Below, one piece after another: positions 1 through 11,940 of a stretch of DNA of 64,000 nt. Source of the DNA: Gloeophyllum trabeum ATCC 11539. Lineage: Eukaryota; Basidiomycota; Agaricomycetes; Gloeophyllales; Gloeophyllaceae. The notes under the pieces were generated by a model, which was given only the letters and a program-made list of their open reading frames with translations, did no database searches and was not told the DNA's origin. Location: assembly GCF_000344685.1 (NCBI RefSeq), contig NW_006920424.1:763546-827545 (forward strand). Direction: 5' to 3'. The number at the start of each line of letters is the position of its first letter. The first letter of the stretch is position 1. A program made the position numbers and the translations under genes.

Positions 1-84
1 AAACTGGGTGCAGGCCCGGTTCGCTTCAGTACGCCTATGTTCGCTGCACGACCCACGCACACACGCGTCAGCGCTCTCTAGAGT

Positions 85-967
85 TCAATGATTCAACAGA
101 GACGCACCGGGTTTGCGCTGCCATCCTTTCTTGCTCGGGTTGCGGCCCTTGAGGTTCAGACTGCGGTCGACGAACTTCTGGACCTTCTTCGACGGTACGG
201 TGTGTGATGCGCCGAGGAGTGCCTGCTGCGAGGGCTTGGGGAGCACGCGGACTGCGCGGGACCTATATACCACACAGGATTCAGCACGGCTGGCGGTAGG
301 AGGATTGAGGGACGTACCCGATGACGGTGTCCTTTGCTTTGTTTGCAGTCTTGCGCCGCTTGGGCTGGGTGTTGCGCGCTTGGGTTTTCGTTTTTGAGGC
401 TTTGGGCCGGGATGCGGATGCGGATGCGGACTGGGAGAAGGCGGCGGCGAAGAGGTGGTCGGGGAGGTAATTTCGGTTCGCGGGGGGCTCGGCGGTTTCA
501 TCTTCACCTTTGGGCACGCCAGAGCCGCCGTCAGCTTCAGATTCAGAGCCAGAGTCGTGTTCTTCGCTGTCGGACATCGAGTGTTCGTCTTCGTCCTCGG
601 CGACGCCTTCCATAAACTCGTCCGCCGCCTCCTCGAGGTCGGAGCCGGACTCGCCAGCGGCTTCCTCCATCGCGCGCTGCATCCTCGCCTCGAGGTCCGC
701 CCTCTCTCCCTGCTCTCCATCCTCCTCCTCCTCAATCCCTTCCCCCTCTTCTTCTAGTGCGACAGAAACCCCCGTCCCCGCCCTCTCCTTCATCCTCCGC
801 TCCCGCTCCCTGTTCTTGTCCTTCCGCCTGCACTGCTCCGCCGCGCGGAACCGCTCGACGTCCTGCGCGCGAGTCTGCGCGGCCTTCTTGGATTGCGAGA
901 GGGTGAGCGACTCGGGTGCGTCATTGTCCGACTCGGAGTCGCTCGAGGAGGGGGCGCGGCGGGGCAT
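85..967 (-). CDS. Utp16/Bud21-like U3 snoRNP-associated protein
   Basis: Two exons (967-318 and 262-85) around a 55-nt GT-AG intron (donor GTACGT, branch-like GCTGAAT, acceptor TATATAG) give 275 aa. The start is the first ATG after the divergent promoter; the reading frame stays open further upstream but would run into the neighbouring thiamine gene. The protein begins with a Ser/Asp/Glu-rich stretch, has a basic coiled region (about 30-65), a long acidic run, then a short conserved block containing LPDHLFAAAF, a basic KPKRRK-type patch, and a C-terminal segment with RVLPKP and SLNLKGRNP. This layout matches the fungal U3 snoRNA-associated (Utp16/Bud21) family, a small-subunit processome factor acting in the nucleolus on 18S pre-rRNA. 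Family assignment is from motif recognition only. Confidence 0.66.
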
Positions 968-1102
968 CGTGAGGTTAGAGAGGAGGGGACTTGAGAGTGA
1001 GGACTTCTTCCGCCCGATCAAGTCTCGCGTGGCGTCCACGTGCGCCTTCCTCCGATGCTTCTTCGGACGAGTCGATCGCCACCTCCTGCGCTGAAGCTCG
1101 CC
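968..1102. promoter_or_regulatory. 135-bp divergent promoter region
   Basis: This is the only DNA between the start codon of the Utp16-like gene (minus) and that of thiamine pyrophosphokinase (plus). Both transcription starts and the control elements must lie here or inside the flanking 5' coding sequence. I see no clear TATA box; the stretch is mixed-composition with pyrimidine-rich runs. Confidence 0.6.
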
Positions 1103-2242
1103 ATGTCCCACTGGCACCTCCCCTTCCTGACCCCAGTCTCAGAAAAAGATACAGCACATGCTCAAGGGAAATACGCGCTCATAATTCTGAACCAGCCCTT
1201 CTCGTCCTCCCTGCTGTCGCGCGTGTGGGCGGCGGCAAGTTGGAGGTGCTGTGCGGACGGCGGCGCAAACCGGTTGTTTGATTTGCTGGGGTCCGAGGGG
1301 ATGGATAAGCGGACGTTAGTGATGTAACATAAGTGGCAAAGAGGGGAGGGGCTAACGGGACTTCAGATACCTCCCGGACCTTATCAAGGGCGACTTGGAT
1401 TCTATACGGAGTGAAGTCAGGGAGTATTATGAATCCCAGGTGAGCGTGGCCTACTAGTGCCGCACCAAGGCAATGCATAACCTTCACTGATAGGGCGTGT
1501 CCGTCGTCGAAGACGAAGACCAATACTCCACCGACCTCATGAAATGCATATCCAGCATCGAAGCGCTCGAACAGTCCTCCGGCAGCGAGGTACATCCCCC
1601 CACCCTTACCCTCTTTACCGTCTCTCACCCCATTCCGCTGACTAGCCTCATCTCGTATCTCACGCTTACCTGTAGGAGCAGCACGCCATCATCCTCCTCG
1701 GCGGGCTCTCGGGCCGGCTCGACCAGACAGTGCACACCCTGCACCTCCTGCACAAGCTGCGAACGAGGAGGAGGCAGGTGTTCGCCGTGACGGACGATAA
1801 TGTGGGCTGGGTGCTCGATGCGGTGCGTACTCGCCTCATGCAGTACCCTGTCAGCGTTTACTGATTTTGACTTGGGCGGTCGCTGCAGGGCGAGCACTTC
1901 ATTCACATCAACCACGTCGTCCTGGGCCAGACGTGCGGGCTCCTCCCCGTCGGGATCGACTCGACCATACTTTCCACGAAGGGATTAAAGTGGAACTTGA
2001 GTACGTCTCTCCTTCGCCGTCTCTCCCTCCTTCTCCTTCCTCCCCCTTCCTCCACCCTTCGAGCCTCAACACAACATGATTTACCACTGAATTGTGTATG
2101 CGTGACGTGAACAGCCGAGCAAGAATCTTCCTTCGACGGCCTGGTGTCGACGTCGAACCACCTCGTCCCCGAGGAGGATGTCGTGTGGGTGCGGACGAGC
2201 AGGCCGATCTGGTGGGTCGCGGAGCTGCGGAAGCTGGGCTGA
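1103..2242 (+). CDS. Thiamine pyrophosphokinase
   Basis: Six exons (1103-1314, 1367-1439, 1494-1589, 1676-1822, 1889-2000, 2115-2242) encode 255 aa; all junctions are GT-AG and close in phase. The enzyme transfers pyrophosphate from ATP to thiamine, making the cofactor thiamine diphosphate. The N-terminal catalytic domain shows CADGGANRL (about residue 50) and YLPDLIKGDLDSI (about 72-84), the nucleotide/Mg-binding motifs. LLGGLSGRLDQTVHTLH (about 132-148) is the family hallmark. The C-terminal thiamine-binding domain carries TCGLLPVG, LKWNL and the final SFDGLVSTSNH motif. Length fits yeast Thi80-type and animal TPK enzymes. It is divergently transcribed from the Utp16-like gene. Assignment is firm. 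Confidence 0.95.
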
Positions 2243-4216
2243 AGTCGTCTCATCAAGGAGCAAGGTACAAAAGTAAACTCGGGAATTATCACCCGCTGGT
2301 GTGATCGTTGTCTGCATTTGTGTGGCCTGGAGGCCACAACGCGATGACCTCACTCGTAGCGCATAGTCTGGTATGGCGACTCGCATTCTGTGGTTATGCG
2401 GAATCCGTTGCTCGGGTGTCCCCGATGATCCCAATATTTGGTGATTAGACCCGTCACCCGAGTTCGTCCCAAGGCACGCGACCCGCAACCCCCCCGTCGA
2501 CGCGAGGATGCGCCGCCTACCTCAAATCGGCCTGCTTTCGCTCCCCACTCAGACCCGCTACCTGGCATCACAGCGCGGGGTTCGAACGGAGGAAGCGAGC
2601 AAGCCCGCGCATGGGCCAAATCATGTGGATCGTTTGTAAGTCACAAAACGGTAGACCGAGCCTCGGCGCCGGCCAATTCAAAGCACTGAGGTGTGTCACG
2701 AAGGCTCGGACCATTTTCCAGGTGCGGGACTGCCTCTGATATCGAGACGTGCGCCTGCGCAGCCAGAGTGTGATACGCCGTCCCCGTGAAGTGTCGGAAT
2801 ATCCAATGCGCCATGGTATGGGATCTGGCCCGGGCAGGCCGCCAGGTTGGAGGCAGTGGCCTGACCAGGCTATTGGCGAACACATACGTAAAGGACTGCT
2901 GTCGTGTGCAATCCAATGATACAGATGCACGTCGTCAGACTTGTAGTCATCCATCCCTAGTTAACAGTCTTGCCAAACCCACAATACGAGTGACCCGTCT
3001 TCTGGGCGATATTTATACAGGGACAACCCGCGGTACGCATATCCGAGTCTTTCTTAACTGAGCCCACGCGTCCATACACGGAGCATGCATGTCACCTCGC
3101 CGATTTTGCGCGGCTATAAAGCATCGCTAGGCGACAGGGTTTCCTTCGTCATCTTGCGAAGCTGGACTCCTACGGCGCAGAAAGCGGCCGACCTTTTTCT
3201 TGTCTGGAAGCGCCTGTCGGGCTTTGTATAGAAGCCGTCTGGCCGACATTTTGAATGATTTTCAGCCAAAGTCAGCGCCAGTCCAGCCTGCTTCGCGCTG
3301 CCCTCCATTTCCAATTCATCCCATTCGCCCAGAAGTGGCGGATGAGCGGAAGTGAACAGACGAGCCAGAGCAGCGCCATGGATAGTCGGGGGATTAATGT
3401 ATCACTGGCAAACGTGGAATCCAATGAGAAACACGGAAAGGAGAAAGCGAGCAGAAACGACGTGATCCTGCCAATAAGAGATGCAAATTCAGTGTCAGTC
3501 GCTTGGGTAGAATGAAGTGAAACAGTACGCGGACGTACGACCATAGTAGGAGAGCGAAGGGTACGCCGTAGGTTATGGAGAGAGATTCCAATCACGGTCA
3601 CACGGACATTTGGCTGGCAGACGTTGCCCACCCTCATTGTCCGAGTCACTGTACTTACCTACACCTAATTTTCTTTCATGACAATCCATCCTTACTTCGC
3701 ATCGCACTTTACGAAGACAGCATAGTTGTAACATTTTCACACTCGATCTACGAGGTAACAACACATCGTGCACCCGGCAAAAGAGCCCAAAGCGCCAGGC
3801 GCAACGACAGCGACTGGTTGAAGCTACAACATTCATCTGACTTTGTTGTCACTTATCATTATCGACAGCACCCAAGGCCACCAGGGCCCGGGGACACAGC
3901 AAGAAACAGAGCGAGGCAACTTGACTAGCAGAAGCAAATGCTCGAAACACATCAATCTATACACAAAGAACCTCGGAAAGCTCACGTCTATTCGTTGCAA
4001 TGATGATGATGCGTGCTTTCGTACAACGTGAGTGGTGTAATGCGCCGAAGATGCGAATGGGTTTGCAAGTGCGAGTTGGATGCCATATGCGAGATGCGAT
4101 TTGGGTTCGGAGTAGGAGTTGAATTTGCAGAGATATCGAGATCGAGCGAGATGGGCATAGATGAGCAGACGTCGGCCATAGACATAAGCAGCAGTGCGGG
4201 ACCAGAGAGACATGGT
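2243..4216. other. Convergent intergenic region, about 2 kb
   Basis: It lies between the 3' ends of the thiamine pyrophosphokinase gene and the large orphan gene. No recognisable gene is visible. The only stretch with protein-like composition is the hydrophobic minus-strand ORF at 3272-3637, listed separately. An ORF starting at 4213 on the minus strand sits directly after the orphan gene stop and is best read as 3' UTR. Confidence 0.5.
3272..3637 (-). CDS. Possible small hydrophobic protein (unsupported)
   Basis: A 121-aa intronless frame with an ATG start contains two hydrophobic segments in its C-terminal half, one around ITSFLLAFSFPCF and one around ALLWLVCSLPLI, and ends in a basic Arg/Trp-rich tail. 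That is compatible with a small two-helix membrane protein. I do not recognise a family. A rival splice (donor GTACGT near 3540, acceptor near 3470) keeps the same hydrophobic tail but leaves no good ATG upstream. It could equally be chance; transcript data would decide. Confidence 0.18.
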   Translation of the reverse strand: MRVGNVCQPNVRVTVIGISLHNLRRTLRSPTMVVRPRTVSLHSTQATDTEFASLIGRITSFLLAFSFPCFSLDSTFASDTLIPRLSMALLWLVCSLPLIRHFWANGMNWKWRAARSRLDWR

Positions 4217-7200
4217 TTAACGACGTGCAGGCGTAGGACGACCGCGCGGACGCGGGCGGTTTATCCTCAGCGATTGGGGTGCACTGTCAGAGGTAGAGTA
4301 ACCGTCAGTGATCCAGCGAGCGCAATTCACTCCAGGGGGACCCACCTCATCACCAAGCTCTCGTTCATAATAGAATTTTCCTTGTTAGCCTTCGACTTTG
4401 GCGCCGCCCCGCGTTTCGACCAGCCGAGCGCGGCGCGACGCGTACTGGACGTGACGCGCGGCCGGGGCGCTTGCGGGAGGTTCATCGAGTCCTCGCCCTG
4501 CGACTTGTCGAATTTGAGTCCCAGAGGCGAGACAGCCTTGATAGCCTCCAGAGCCGGCGGCGGAGACAGGACGTTCGGGTTGACAGACACGTCCTGGAGG
4601 ACCGAGGGACGGGCGTTCTCCGGGGTCTGGCCTTGTCCTTGTTCGTGTTCCATATGGATAAACCGAACCTCGTCTGGCGAGACCGAGAAGCTGGGACTGG
4701 CGCGAGGATACGGTGACGGCCGCGAGTTGACGCGCGAACGGATGCGACGGGGGCGGAGCTCAGACGGCAGCGGGCCGTAGTTGTTCTGAGAGTGCTCGAG
4801 CAGCGCCTTCATACCCTCTGGACGCCGGGGAGGCTGGAAAGCTATGCACTGGATTAGAGAACGCGATCTGTATCTATAACAATCCACTTACATTGCACAG
4901 CGAAGAGCGAGAATGGCGTGTCAGACCAGACCCGCTTGCTCTCCTCGACTGTTTCCTCGGCCTCGTGCCGCAGCGCATAGTACTTCCGCAAGACTGTCGG
5001 ACCGCCCTCGTCATCCCATTCACCAGAGGCTATGTCTTGGTCGACGACCAGGATCGAGTCAGATGGGAATGAACCAGCAGTCGCGTCGATAGAAGCCGGG
5101 CTTGCGGGTGATGCAGGACTGGAGGCGCCCGACATTTCCTCCTGGATTGTTTCGTAGACCGAGTAAACCGAATGACGAGAAGCCCGAGCTTGGGAAATCC
5201 GGCGACGATGACCAGCGCCTCGAGACCGCGTCCTTTGTCGAGGAGCAGGTCTGTGCGTGATGGGGTAGGTTGCGTTGGACAGCATGGCGTTGAGATGAGC
5301 GACATCTATGCTGGATTGAGAACCACCAGACTGAGACGATCCATCGGAAGACAGAGGCGGAGTCTCAGCACCCGAGCTGGCATACGTAGCAGAAGTACCG
5401 GAGCGAGGCCTCGAGGTGCGTCCGGGATTAGGGAAGCTCAGTTGAACCCATGCTGTGCGAGCAATTAGTGGATATTTCGTCAGAACAAATGCGAACTCAC
5501 AGGATGTTGTGCTGTCATTATCACCATCCGAGCTAAGACAGTTCTCTTCCAGACTCTGTCGAACTAACAACCCACGAGTGGCTTGCTGCATCCTACGATG
5601 ACCGAATTGATGGGAGGACGTCGAAGCCATGGAAGCCTTGGGAGCCAGCTCGCGTTCAATCACCTGCACCCGGCCATCGAGCCCATCATGTTTCTTCTTG
5701 CCGAATTTGACACATGGGGATGCTTCCATTATGGACCCTATGGACTGACGCCGAACATGCCCTCCACCCAGCATCTAAAGTTATATGATTGTCAAGCACG
5801 TAGTGTAGGGAGGGGGAAACTTATAACTTACCGAGATCAGAGTATCATCCTCGTTCTCCGGGCTATGAATACTCACTTCACTATACATGGAGATAGGTCG
5901 GAAGTGAGGAGGCATGAGACTGCCCTGGATTGGATGAGAGTAGTCATTCCCGAAAACAGACTCCGACGAGACAGACGTGCGATATCCTGTCTTCTCAAAG
6001 AGGGAATCCTGGACGGACGTTCTCCGATCTTCATCTATAATAGAGTCGTAGGAAGATCGCTGGTCATCATCTCCGCTGTACTGGCTTTCGTCTCTGCTAT
6101 AACGACTTTCCGGCGGAGAAGCGGATATGGCAGTAAGGGGAACACCGTGTTCAGGAACAGAAGAGAACATCTTGTCACCAAGGTCGGGGCGCCCTAAGCG
6201 CATTGCCGAGAAATCACTGAGAATAGAGTCGACGGAGGGATCATGACGGTGCCTCGCCCACGCTACCCTCCCACCATTGGCTCCATACATCGCATAATTG
6301 TGGGCGATGGAACTGCCGCTGGTGCTTGAAGTAGTACGATGATGCGCCTTGAAGCTGCGATTGTAGAGGCTGACGGGAGGACCAACTGATGTGACCGAGA
6401 TGCCGGATTCATGGCGACGATGACCACGTCTAGCGACCTGGGAATTGCGATTTCCCGGTGCATTGAAGTAAAAGCTCGATGTGTCGCTGTCCACCCGCTT
6501 GCGCTGAGGCTGATGCTTCAGGAAGGAGAATGTGTCATCGACAGACATTGACATGGACGAAGCATCATCGGAGGCCAGCACCCCTGGCAATCCATATTCG
6601 AAAGGATCTTGGGCGCCCGAGTTGAGGACAACGCCATACGATGATACTGAGGCGATACTGAAAAGAGACTCGTCCCGTGCGTGACCACGCCGATAAGTAG
6701 CTTGTGGTGGAGGGTAGAAAGCCGGACGGTTATTCGGATGGAATTCGAATCCCCGCCTTATCTCATCGAACGAATCGAAGCCATCAAAGCTGACCTCGGA
6801 TACCTGTCTGGAGTGAGCACCAGATAATTTGGAAAGTGCCAGATCACGAGCCCTTCTCTTCGAACTAGTGTCGGAGTCAAGACGTAAACGAGGAGAAGGC
6901 GCAGGAATATCGCTGGCCTTCGCAAAGATCGACTTCAAGACTGAGTTCTCTTCCTCGGGAATGGAACCCGTCGATAGACGGGAGGGGACCGGCGCCGGGA
7001 TTTCGGCCGCTTTAGCATATATGGACTGCAGCACCGAGTTCTCTTCATCCAGAATGGAACCGTTGGATAGAGCACGAGCGTGGCGCGGCGAAGGGATGAT
7101 GTCCGACAATGTGAGTGGCCTCTCCTCGCTGTATGTTGATTTCGGGGACACACGGTATTCCGGCGAAGGGAGACCTCCAAACTTGAATTCTTTGTTCAGC

Positions 7201-10200
7201 TTGCCATCAGATGGTCGCGAACCGAGCGACTCAGCGTCACTTGTTTTGACCGCTGCAAGTGCACACACGGGCAGTATATCAGGTTCCGGAGCCATCCAGT
7301 CCAATGAAGGAGCTGGACTTCCCAGCCGCGGGTTTTCTGTGGACCTGCTGTCGGCAACAGCTTCCTGGCCTACTTCATGGCTTATTGAACGCTGCGAATC
7401 ATCCTCTGCAGGCCGGAGGGGAACAGGAAGTGCCGGTATGGGTGGAACGTCAGCAAAGCGCTGATCAAGTCCAACTTCCAAGCGATCACCGACATCGTAT
7501 CGCAAATCGAACTGAGCTGGCGTACGGAAGGCACTCTCAAGCTGCTCGATGAAGCTGCGTCGGTCTGAGCCACCGGATTCATTCAGCTTCTTCAGTTCAC
7601 CTGTAAAGTCAAATGACTTGTTGGTGTCATCCTCCCCGGGAGAGGACACGCCGCCTTCGTCAATATCAGCTTGGTTACCCTCCTCGTCATTGAGTAAAGC
7701 GCGGAAAACCGGAGCGTCGAAGTTAAGCTCCAATGACAGTCTGGGAGTCGGCTCGGGCAGCGGACTCTCCGGAGGAAGACCAGGGGAAGGCGGCAGATCC
7801 TGAGAGACATTGATGGGGAATGGCACTGTGTCATTCTCGTCGCTCTCATAGTTACCAGCAAGGAGAATTTGGAGTTCGTCAGGGATGTCGGAGTCAGGAT
7901 CCTCTGGGTCGACATCCATTGTGCTAGTAGTAGAGCCTCCCATAGTACCCATAAGGCCAAGACCCCTACGAGCCTCGCGGGGAATAGGCATGCTCTCGTT
8001 GAGGCGGTCACGCGAAGCTTGCCGGAAGGAACGCCTCGAGGCGGGGGTAGGCGACCGGTCCCTCTCACCATTGTTGGAGCCAGAACGACCCGTCTTCGAC
8101 GGTCTCGAGCCGAAGGTAAGCGAAGACGCCACAACCTGCTCACTGTGATCCACAGCAGGTGTGCGAGCTACTTCCGGCGATTCTGTATCCTCTATGGTCG
8201 ATATCACTCGCATGGAGGCCGAGGGCACCTTCGAATGAGGTGGCCTCAGAGGCTGGAACACTGGAAGGTCGGGAGCAGGAACCGGCGTCCCGCTTTCTGT
8301 CCTCTTGTGACTGCGACGTAGCGTCGGAGCAACCGGCGCGTTCCTGTCCTGGTCTGAACGAGCGTCCTTACGCTTCGGCTTGCCGGGCGAGATGGGCCAC
8401 GGAGCAATCTGTTGACCGATTATCTGTGCGGGAGCAGGTATAGAGTTCCTGCCCCTAGATTGCGCGTATGGCCGAATTGACTGAATGGACGCCATGCTGG
8501 ACCTCAACAAGGGTTGCTGCTGGGTATTCTCCATGTCCATTCTCTTCTTAATAGGACTTCCGTCCTCCTGAGGTTCCTTGGGACGAGGCATGGGTACTGA
8601 GCTGGACAAAGAACGCTTGATTGGAGACGTGTCCATACTCTTTGGTGTCGCCTGCAGGTCCAAGCGATCAATCAAGGACGCCAAATCATTGGTTGCGGCG
8701 TCCAGAAGAGAGATATAACCTGAAGGGCAAGTAATTAGAAAGGCAGAGTGCATGGCAAAACTGGAAATACAGACCATCCCCATCATCGTAGATCGGGGTA
8801 GGCCTCGATTGCTTTGTTTGCCCCAGCAGCTGTTCAGAAACTGGCCTGGCACGAGCGGCTTTAATAGGCGTCTCCAAAGGGACCTGGTGCAGCTCGTCAT
8901 GATGCCCGTCTTCCGTAGCCTCCTCCAGGGTCAGCAAGGGAGACCTTGGAGAAGAGGCTTCCGGAGCTTCCGGAGCTTCGGGCAGCGCGTCCTGGAACAG
9001 TTCCGTCACACGCGGGCGCCTCCTAGACGCGGAGCTCCTTCGACTCTCCTTCTCACTACCTGCGCTTGTCTTCCGAGTTTGCTCATTCAACGTAGCTGAC
9101 GCCTGGCGTTTGACTTGCCGCTCTTTCTTCGTCCTCTCCTTGACAGTCTCCAATACCTGCTCGTCCCACTTCACCGAGATCATTGAGCCGGACGAGGACT
9201 TGCCGGTCCTTTCGGAGGATGTCGACAGGGGCCGCAGCGAAGACCCGTTCGAGAGTGTAGACGGCGCACGATTGCGGCCCGTAGTATGCAAATTGATGGA
9301 CGACCCAACGGACAGGCGATTCTGGTTCTGCGCCGACACGATGGACGTCGATGACGAGTTACTCCTCGTCATTCCAAGGCGCATCGTCGACGGCCATCCG
9401 AGCCCAAGCATGCTCTTCTTCTTCCCCAGCGACTGCGCAGCCGCGGGCGACGCGCTCAACGCGCCGGCCTCGAAACTGCTCGTCGACGTCTTGATGGTCC
9501 GTTGCTTTTCTTCCTTCTTCTCCACTTTCTCCTTTTTCTTCTTTTTCTTCGTCTCCGTCTTCGCCTCCTTCTCCGCCTCCTTGGTGGACTTGGACTTGCC
9601 TCTCATGGACCCTTGGTTTTCGGGATTCTTCAGTTGCGCCCAGCTTCCTATTCTCGCCATGGACCTCATCGATCGCATGGCGCGGATGGCAATGGACCCC
9701 GTGTTCTGTGCGTTCGCATCCGGCGGGGCCAATAATGTTGGGCTGGGAGCCTCTGGCCTCAGGGATGAAAACGGCGGTGTCGAACCATGTAGCGGAGCTG
9801 GATTATGAGCTGGATTATGGACTGGAGCGCTCGGCAACCCCGAGATCGTACCTGCATGCTGTGCGGTAGTAGGAGTAGCGAGCAGTATTCCTGAGTCCAG
9901 CGAATTGAATCGAGCTCTCGAATCCTGGAACGCGAGCGGCCTTGCCGGCTCGGGAGCTACGGAAGCACGTGAGTTAAGAAAAATACCAATTGAAGCGGTC
10001 CTTACTCTTGGACCGAGGCTTGACGGTCTGGGGCTCTTTACCCTTGGGCTTCTCCTTGGAGTCTTTGCGTCCCCTCCCAATCGTCCACCATTTGTCCTTC
10101 TCGCCCCTCTCATCCTTCACCTTCGCTGCACCACCTGTTTGAGTCGTATTCGTAACGTCTCCTAGCGTACCGAGGCCCCAGGTAATACCATCCAAAGCCG

Positions 10201-10675
10201 CCCTGGATTTCTTCTTCTTCACCACGACAATATCATCAAAGTCGGGATCCTCAGTCGGATCCACGTATATTTCGAACCCGCCCCGACCCGTGGAGGCAGA
10301 CCCTCCCACACGTCTCACGACGTCGGAGAGGTCCTTCCCTTTCTCCTTGGGCTTCCCGCTAGTTGATCCTAGTAGCCCCAACTTTGACTTCTTCGGAATC
10401 AGTCGTCGTCGAGGTCCCTCGTTCTCGTGACGTGGTGCCAGAGGCGAGGGCACCGTGACGACAGATCCGTTGAAGCTGTTGAAGGAGGAGTTGACTTGCG
10501 AGGTGTTCCCCGCCGCAGACGGGGTTGCCTCGACGAGACGGATAGTGGGGATACGGGAGGGCTGAGGCGGAGTCGATGCATTTGCGGGTGAATGTGAACT
10601 TGAAGACGACGGTTTCGGACGGCCACGGAAAGAGTTGAGGTCCGGATTGCGAGCCAGAAGCGTACTGCGCATCAT
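4217..10675 (-). CDS. Large conserved low-complexity protein of unknown function
   Basis: Seven exons (10675-10006, 9956-8775, 8719-5832, 5774-5501, 5452-4892, 4841-4346, 4283-4217) join in phase to 2045 aa. It is Ser/Pro/Arg-rich almost throughout and probably largely disordered, with many SP/TP and RxxS-type sites that suggest heavy phosphorylation. Visible parts: a basic N-terminus; a Lys-rich run (about residue 330); a module beginning DGYISLLDAATNDLASLIDRL (about 617-637), likely helical; a duplicated block of about 30 residues (about 1170-1230); a C-terminal block around LRKYYALRHEAEETVEESK and LPSELRPRRIRSR; and a final basic tail RPRPRGRPTP resembling an AT-hook. The patchy islands look like a conserved basidiomycete protein, but I cannot name it or assign a function. 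A signalling scaffold is only a guess. Confidence 0.8.
6885..7066 (-). repeat. Tandem duplication of a roughly 30-residue coding unit
   Basis: Inside exon 3 of the large orphan gene two adjacent copies read GSILDEENSVLQSIYAKAAE and GSIPEEENSVLKSIFAKASD, each followed by IPAP and a short Pro/Ser/Arg segment. The DNA copies have diverged, so this is an old, retained duplication rather than a slippage product. Confidence 0.8.
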
Positions 10676-11940
10676 GGTCGTTGCAATCGTGCTTGAGCAA
10701 TGAAAAGCGTAAAAATTTCGTTAATACAACAAATGAAGATCAGAAATATGTGCAATTCGTGAAATCGTAAGAGACAAAGTGTCGTAGAATCAGAAAGGGT
10801 TCGCGAGCGCGTGTCGCGTATTCGTGCTGGATAAATCGTGGGCCGTCGTGAATCGTATATGTGTGGGTTTTCGATTGATTTTCTTGCTGAAGTACGTGTC
10901 GTGTCTTGAGGAAAGCCGTGTTCTGGCGTTACTGCAATGGCTTGGATCTTCCGGTGCGCTGAAAGGCCTACGCAAAGTCTGCTCCTACGGGTCAGACACG
11001 ACGAGCGCTGCATACGTGTAGTCCTACGCACCTTGTGGTTCCGCAAAGGCGCTTGTCCGACGGCAGACCGTGGAGAACGTCTTGTATCGTCGACGTCAAC
11101 AACCTTGGTCTGCTGCCAGTGATCACAGACTGTCTACGCTGCACCGACGCGAAGAACGCGAGAGACGGAGGACGAGCACCGCCGATTCGAACCATTATCA
11201 ACACGAGGCGTTTGGTTCTGTGGGCGCGCTACCCGATAGGGTATAAATGAACAAGACGGAAACAAAATCAGCGACACACAACGCGTAAATAACGCGTGTC
11301 GTCATACGCACAGCCTGCCTTACGTGACCGCGTCGCGTCAAGTTTCTTTGAAGCAAAGTCAAGGCACTTCCAAGTTTCTAGGATACGGACACGGATGCTG
11401 AGCCCTGAGTACTTGCGAGCCTGTTTTGGTTCTTTTTCGCGTATGGATGACATGCTCAATCTGAAAGACAGTCAGCTGGAAGGCGTCGGTGGTGGTTGAG
11501 GGGGAGGAGGGCAAAGAACGGGATGAGCGGGCCCTGCCCACCTTTATATGCTGCGGGAGAAAAGGAGCTTCTACAGGCGTTTGGACATATGTCCCAATCT
11601 AAAGCCGAAGAGCACGAATGTGGAAGCGAATATACCGATAAAGGTAAAGGCCAGTGTTGTGATTATCAGAGGCTTACAATTTCTAATACTATGGAATGTC
11701 TGACTCTGCATGTACTTACAAGTCCCTCTCCAATGTCCAGCCGCTCACACCTCGGTAGGTTCGGGAAAACTTTAACAGGAAGCGAATAGGACGAAGAAAG
11801 ATCCTTATATTGACCTCTAAATCACGCTCCCACATTATACCGCTTACTGAACAGTCTAAGTACTAGAACCAGAACCAATGACCCAGAAAATACGGATAAT
11901 TAACGCGATACGAAAAGATACGCGTACGACTACTTAGAGT
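10676..11940. other. Intergenic region, about 1.3 kb
   Basis: It holds the promoter of the large orphan gene (start at 10675) and the 3' flank of the next minus-strand gene. Only short non-conserved frames are seen. No RNA gene or repeat was recognised. Confidence 0.5.

Noticed and set aside
510..1094. Long plus-strand Ser-rich frame
   Set aside because: Antisense shadow of the acidic/Ser-rich Utp16-like gene; no motif and no independent promoter.
3394..3591. 65-aa hydrophobic minus-strand frame overlapping the candidate small protein
   Set aside because: Its first codon is TTG with an in-frame TGA just upstream, so no proper start exists.
3833..4213. ATG-started 126-aa minus-strand frame just after the orphan stop codon
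   Set aside because: Begins four bases after the stop at 4217 and has no recognisable domain; best explained as 3' UTR.
6829..7464. 211-aa plus-strand frame, and similar frames around 7.9-9.8 kb
   Set aside because: Antisense to the large orphan exon; composition mirrors its codon bias.
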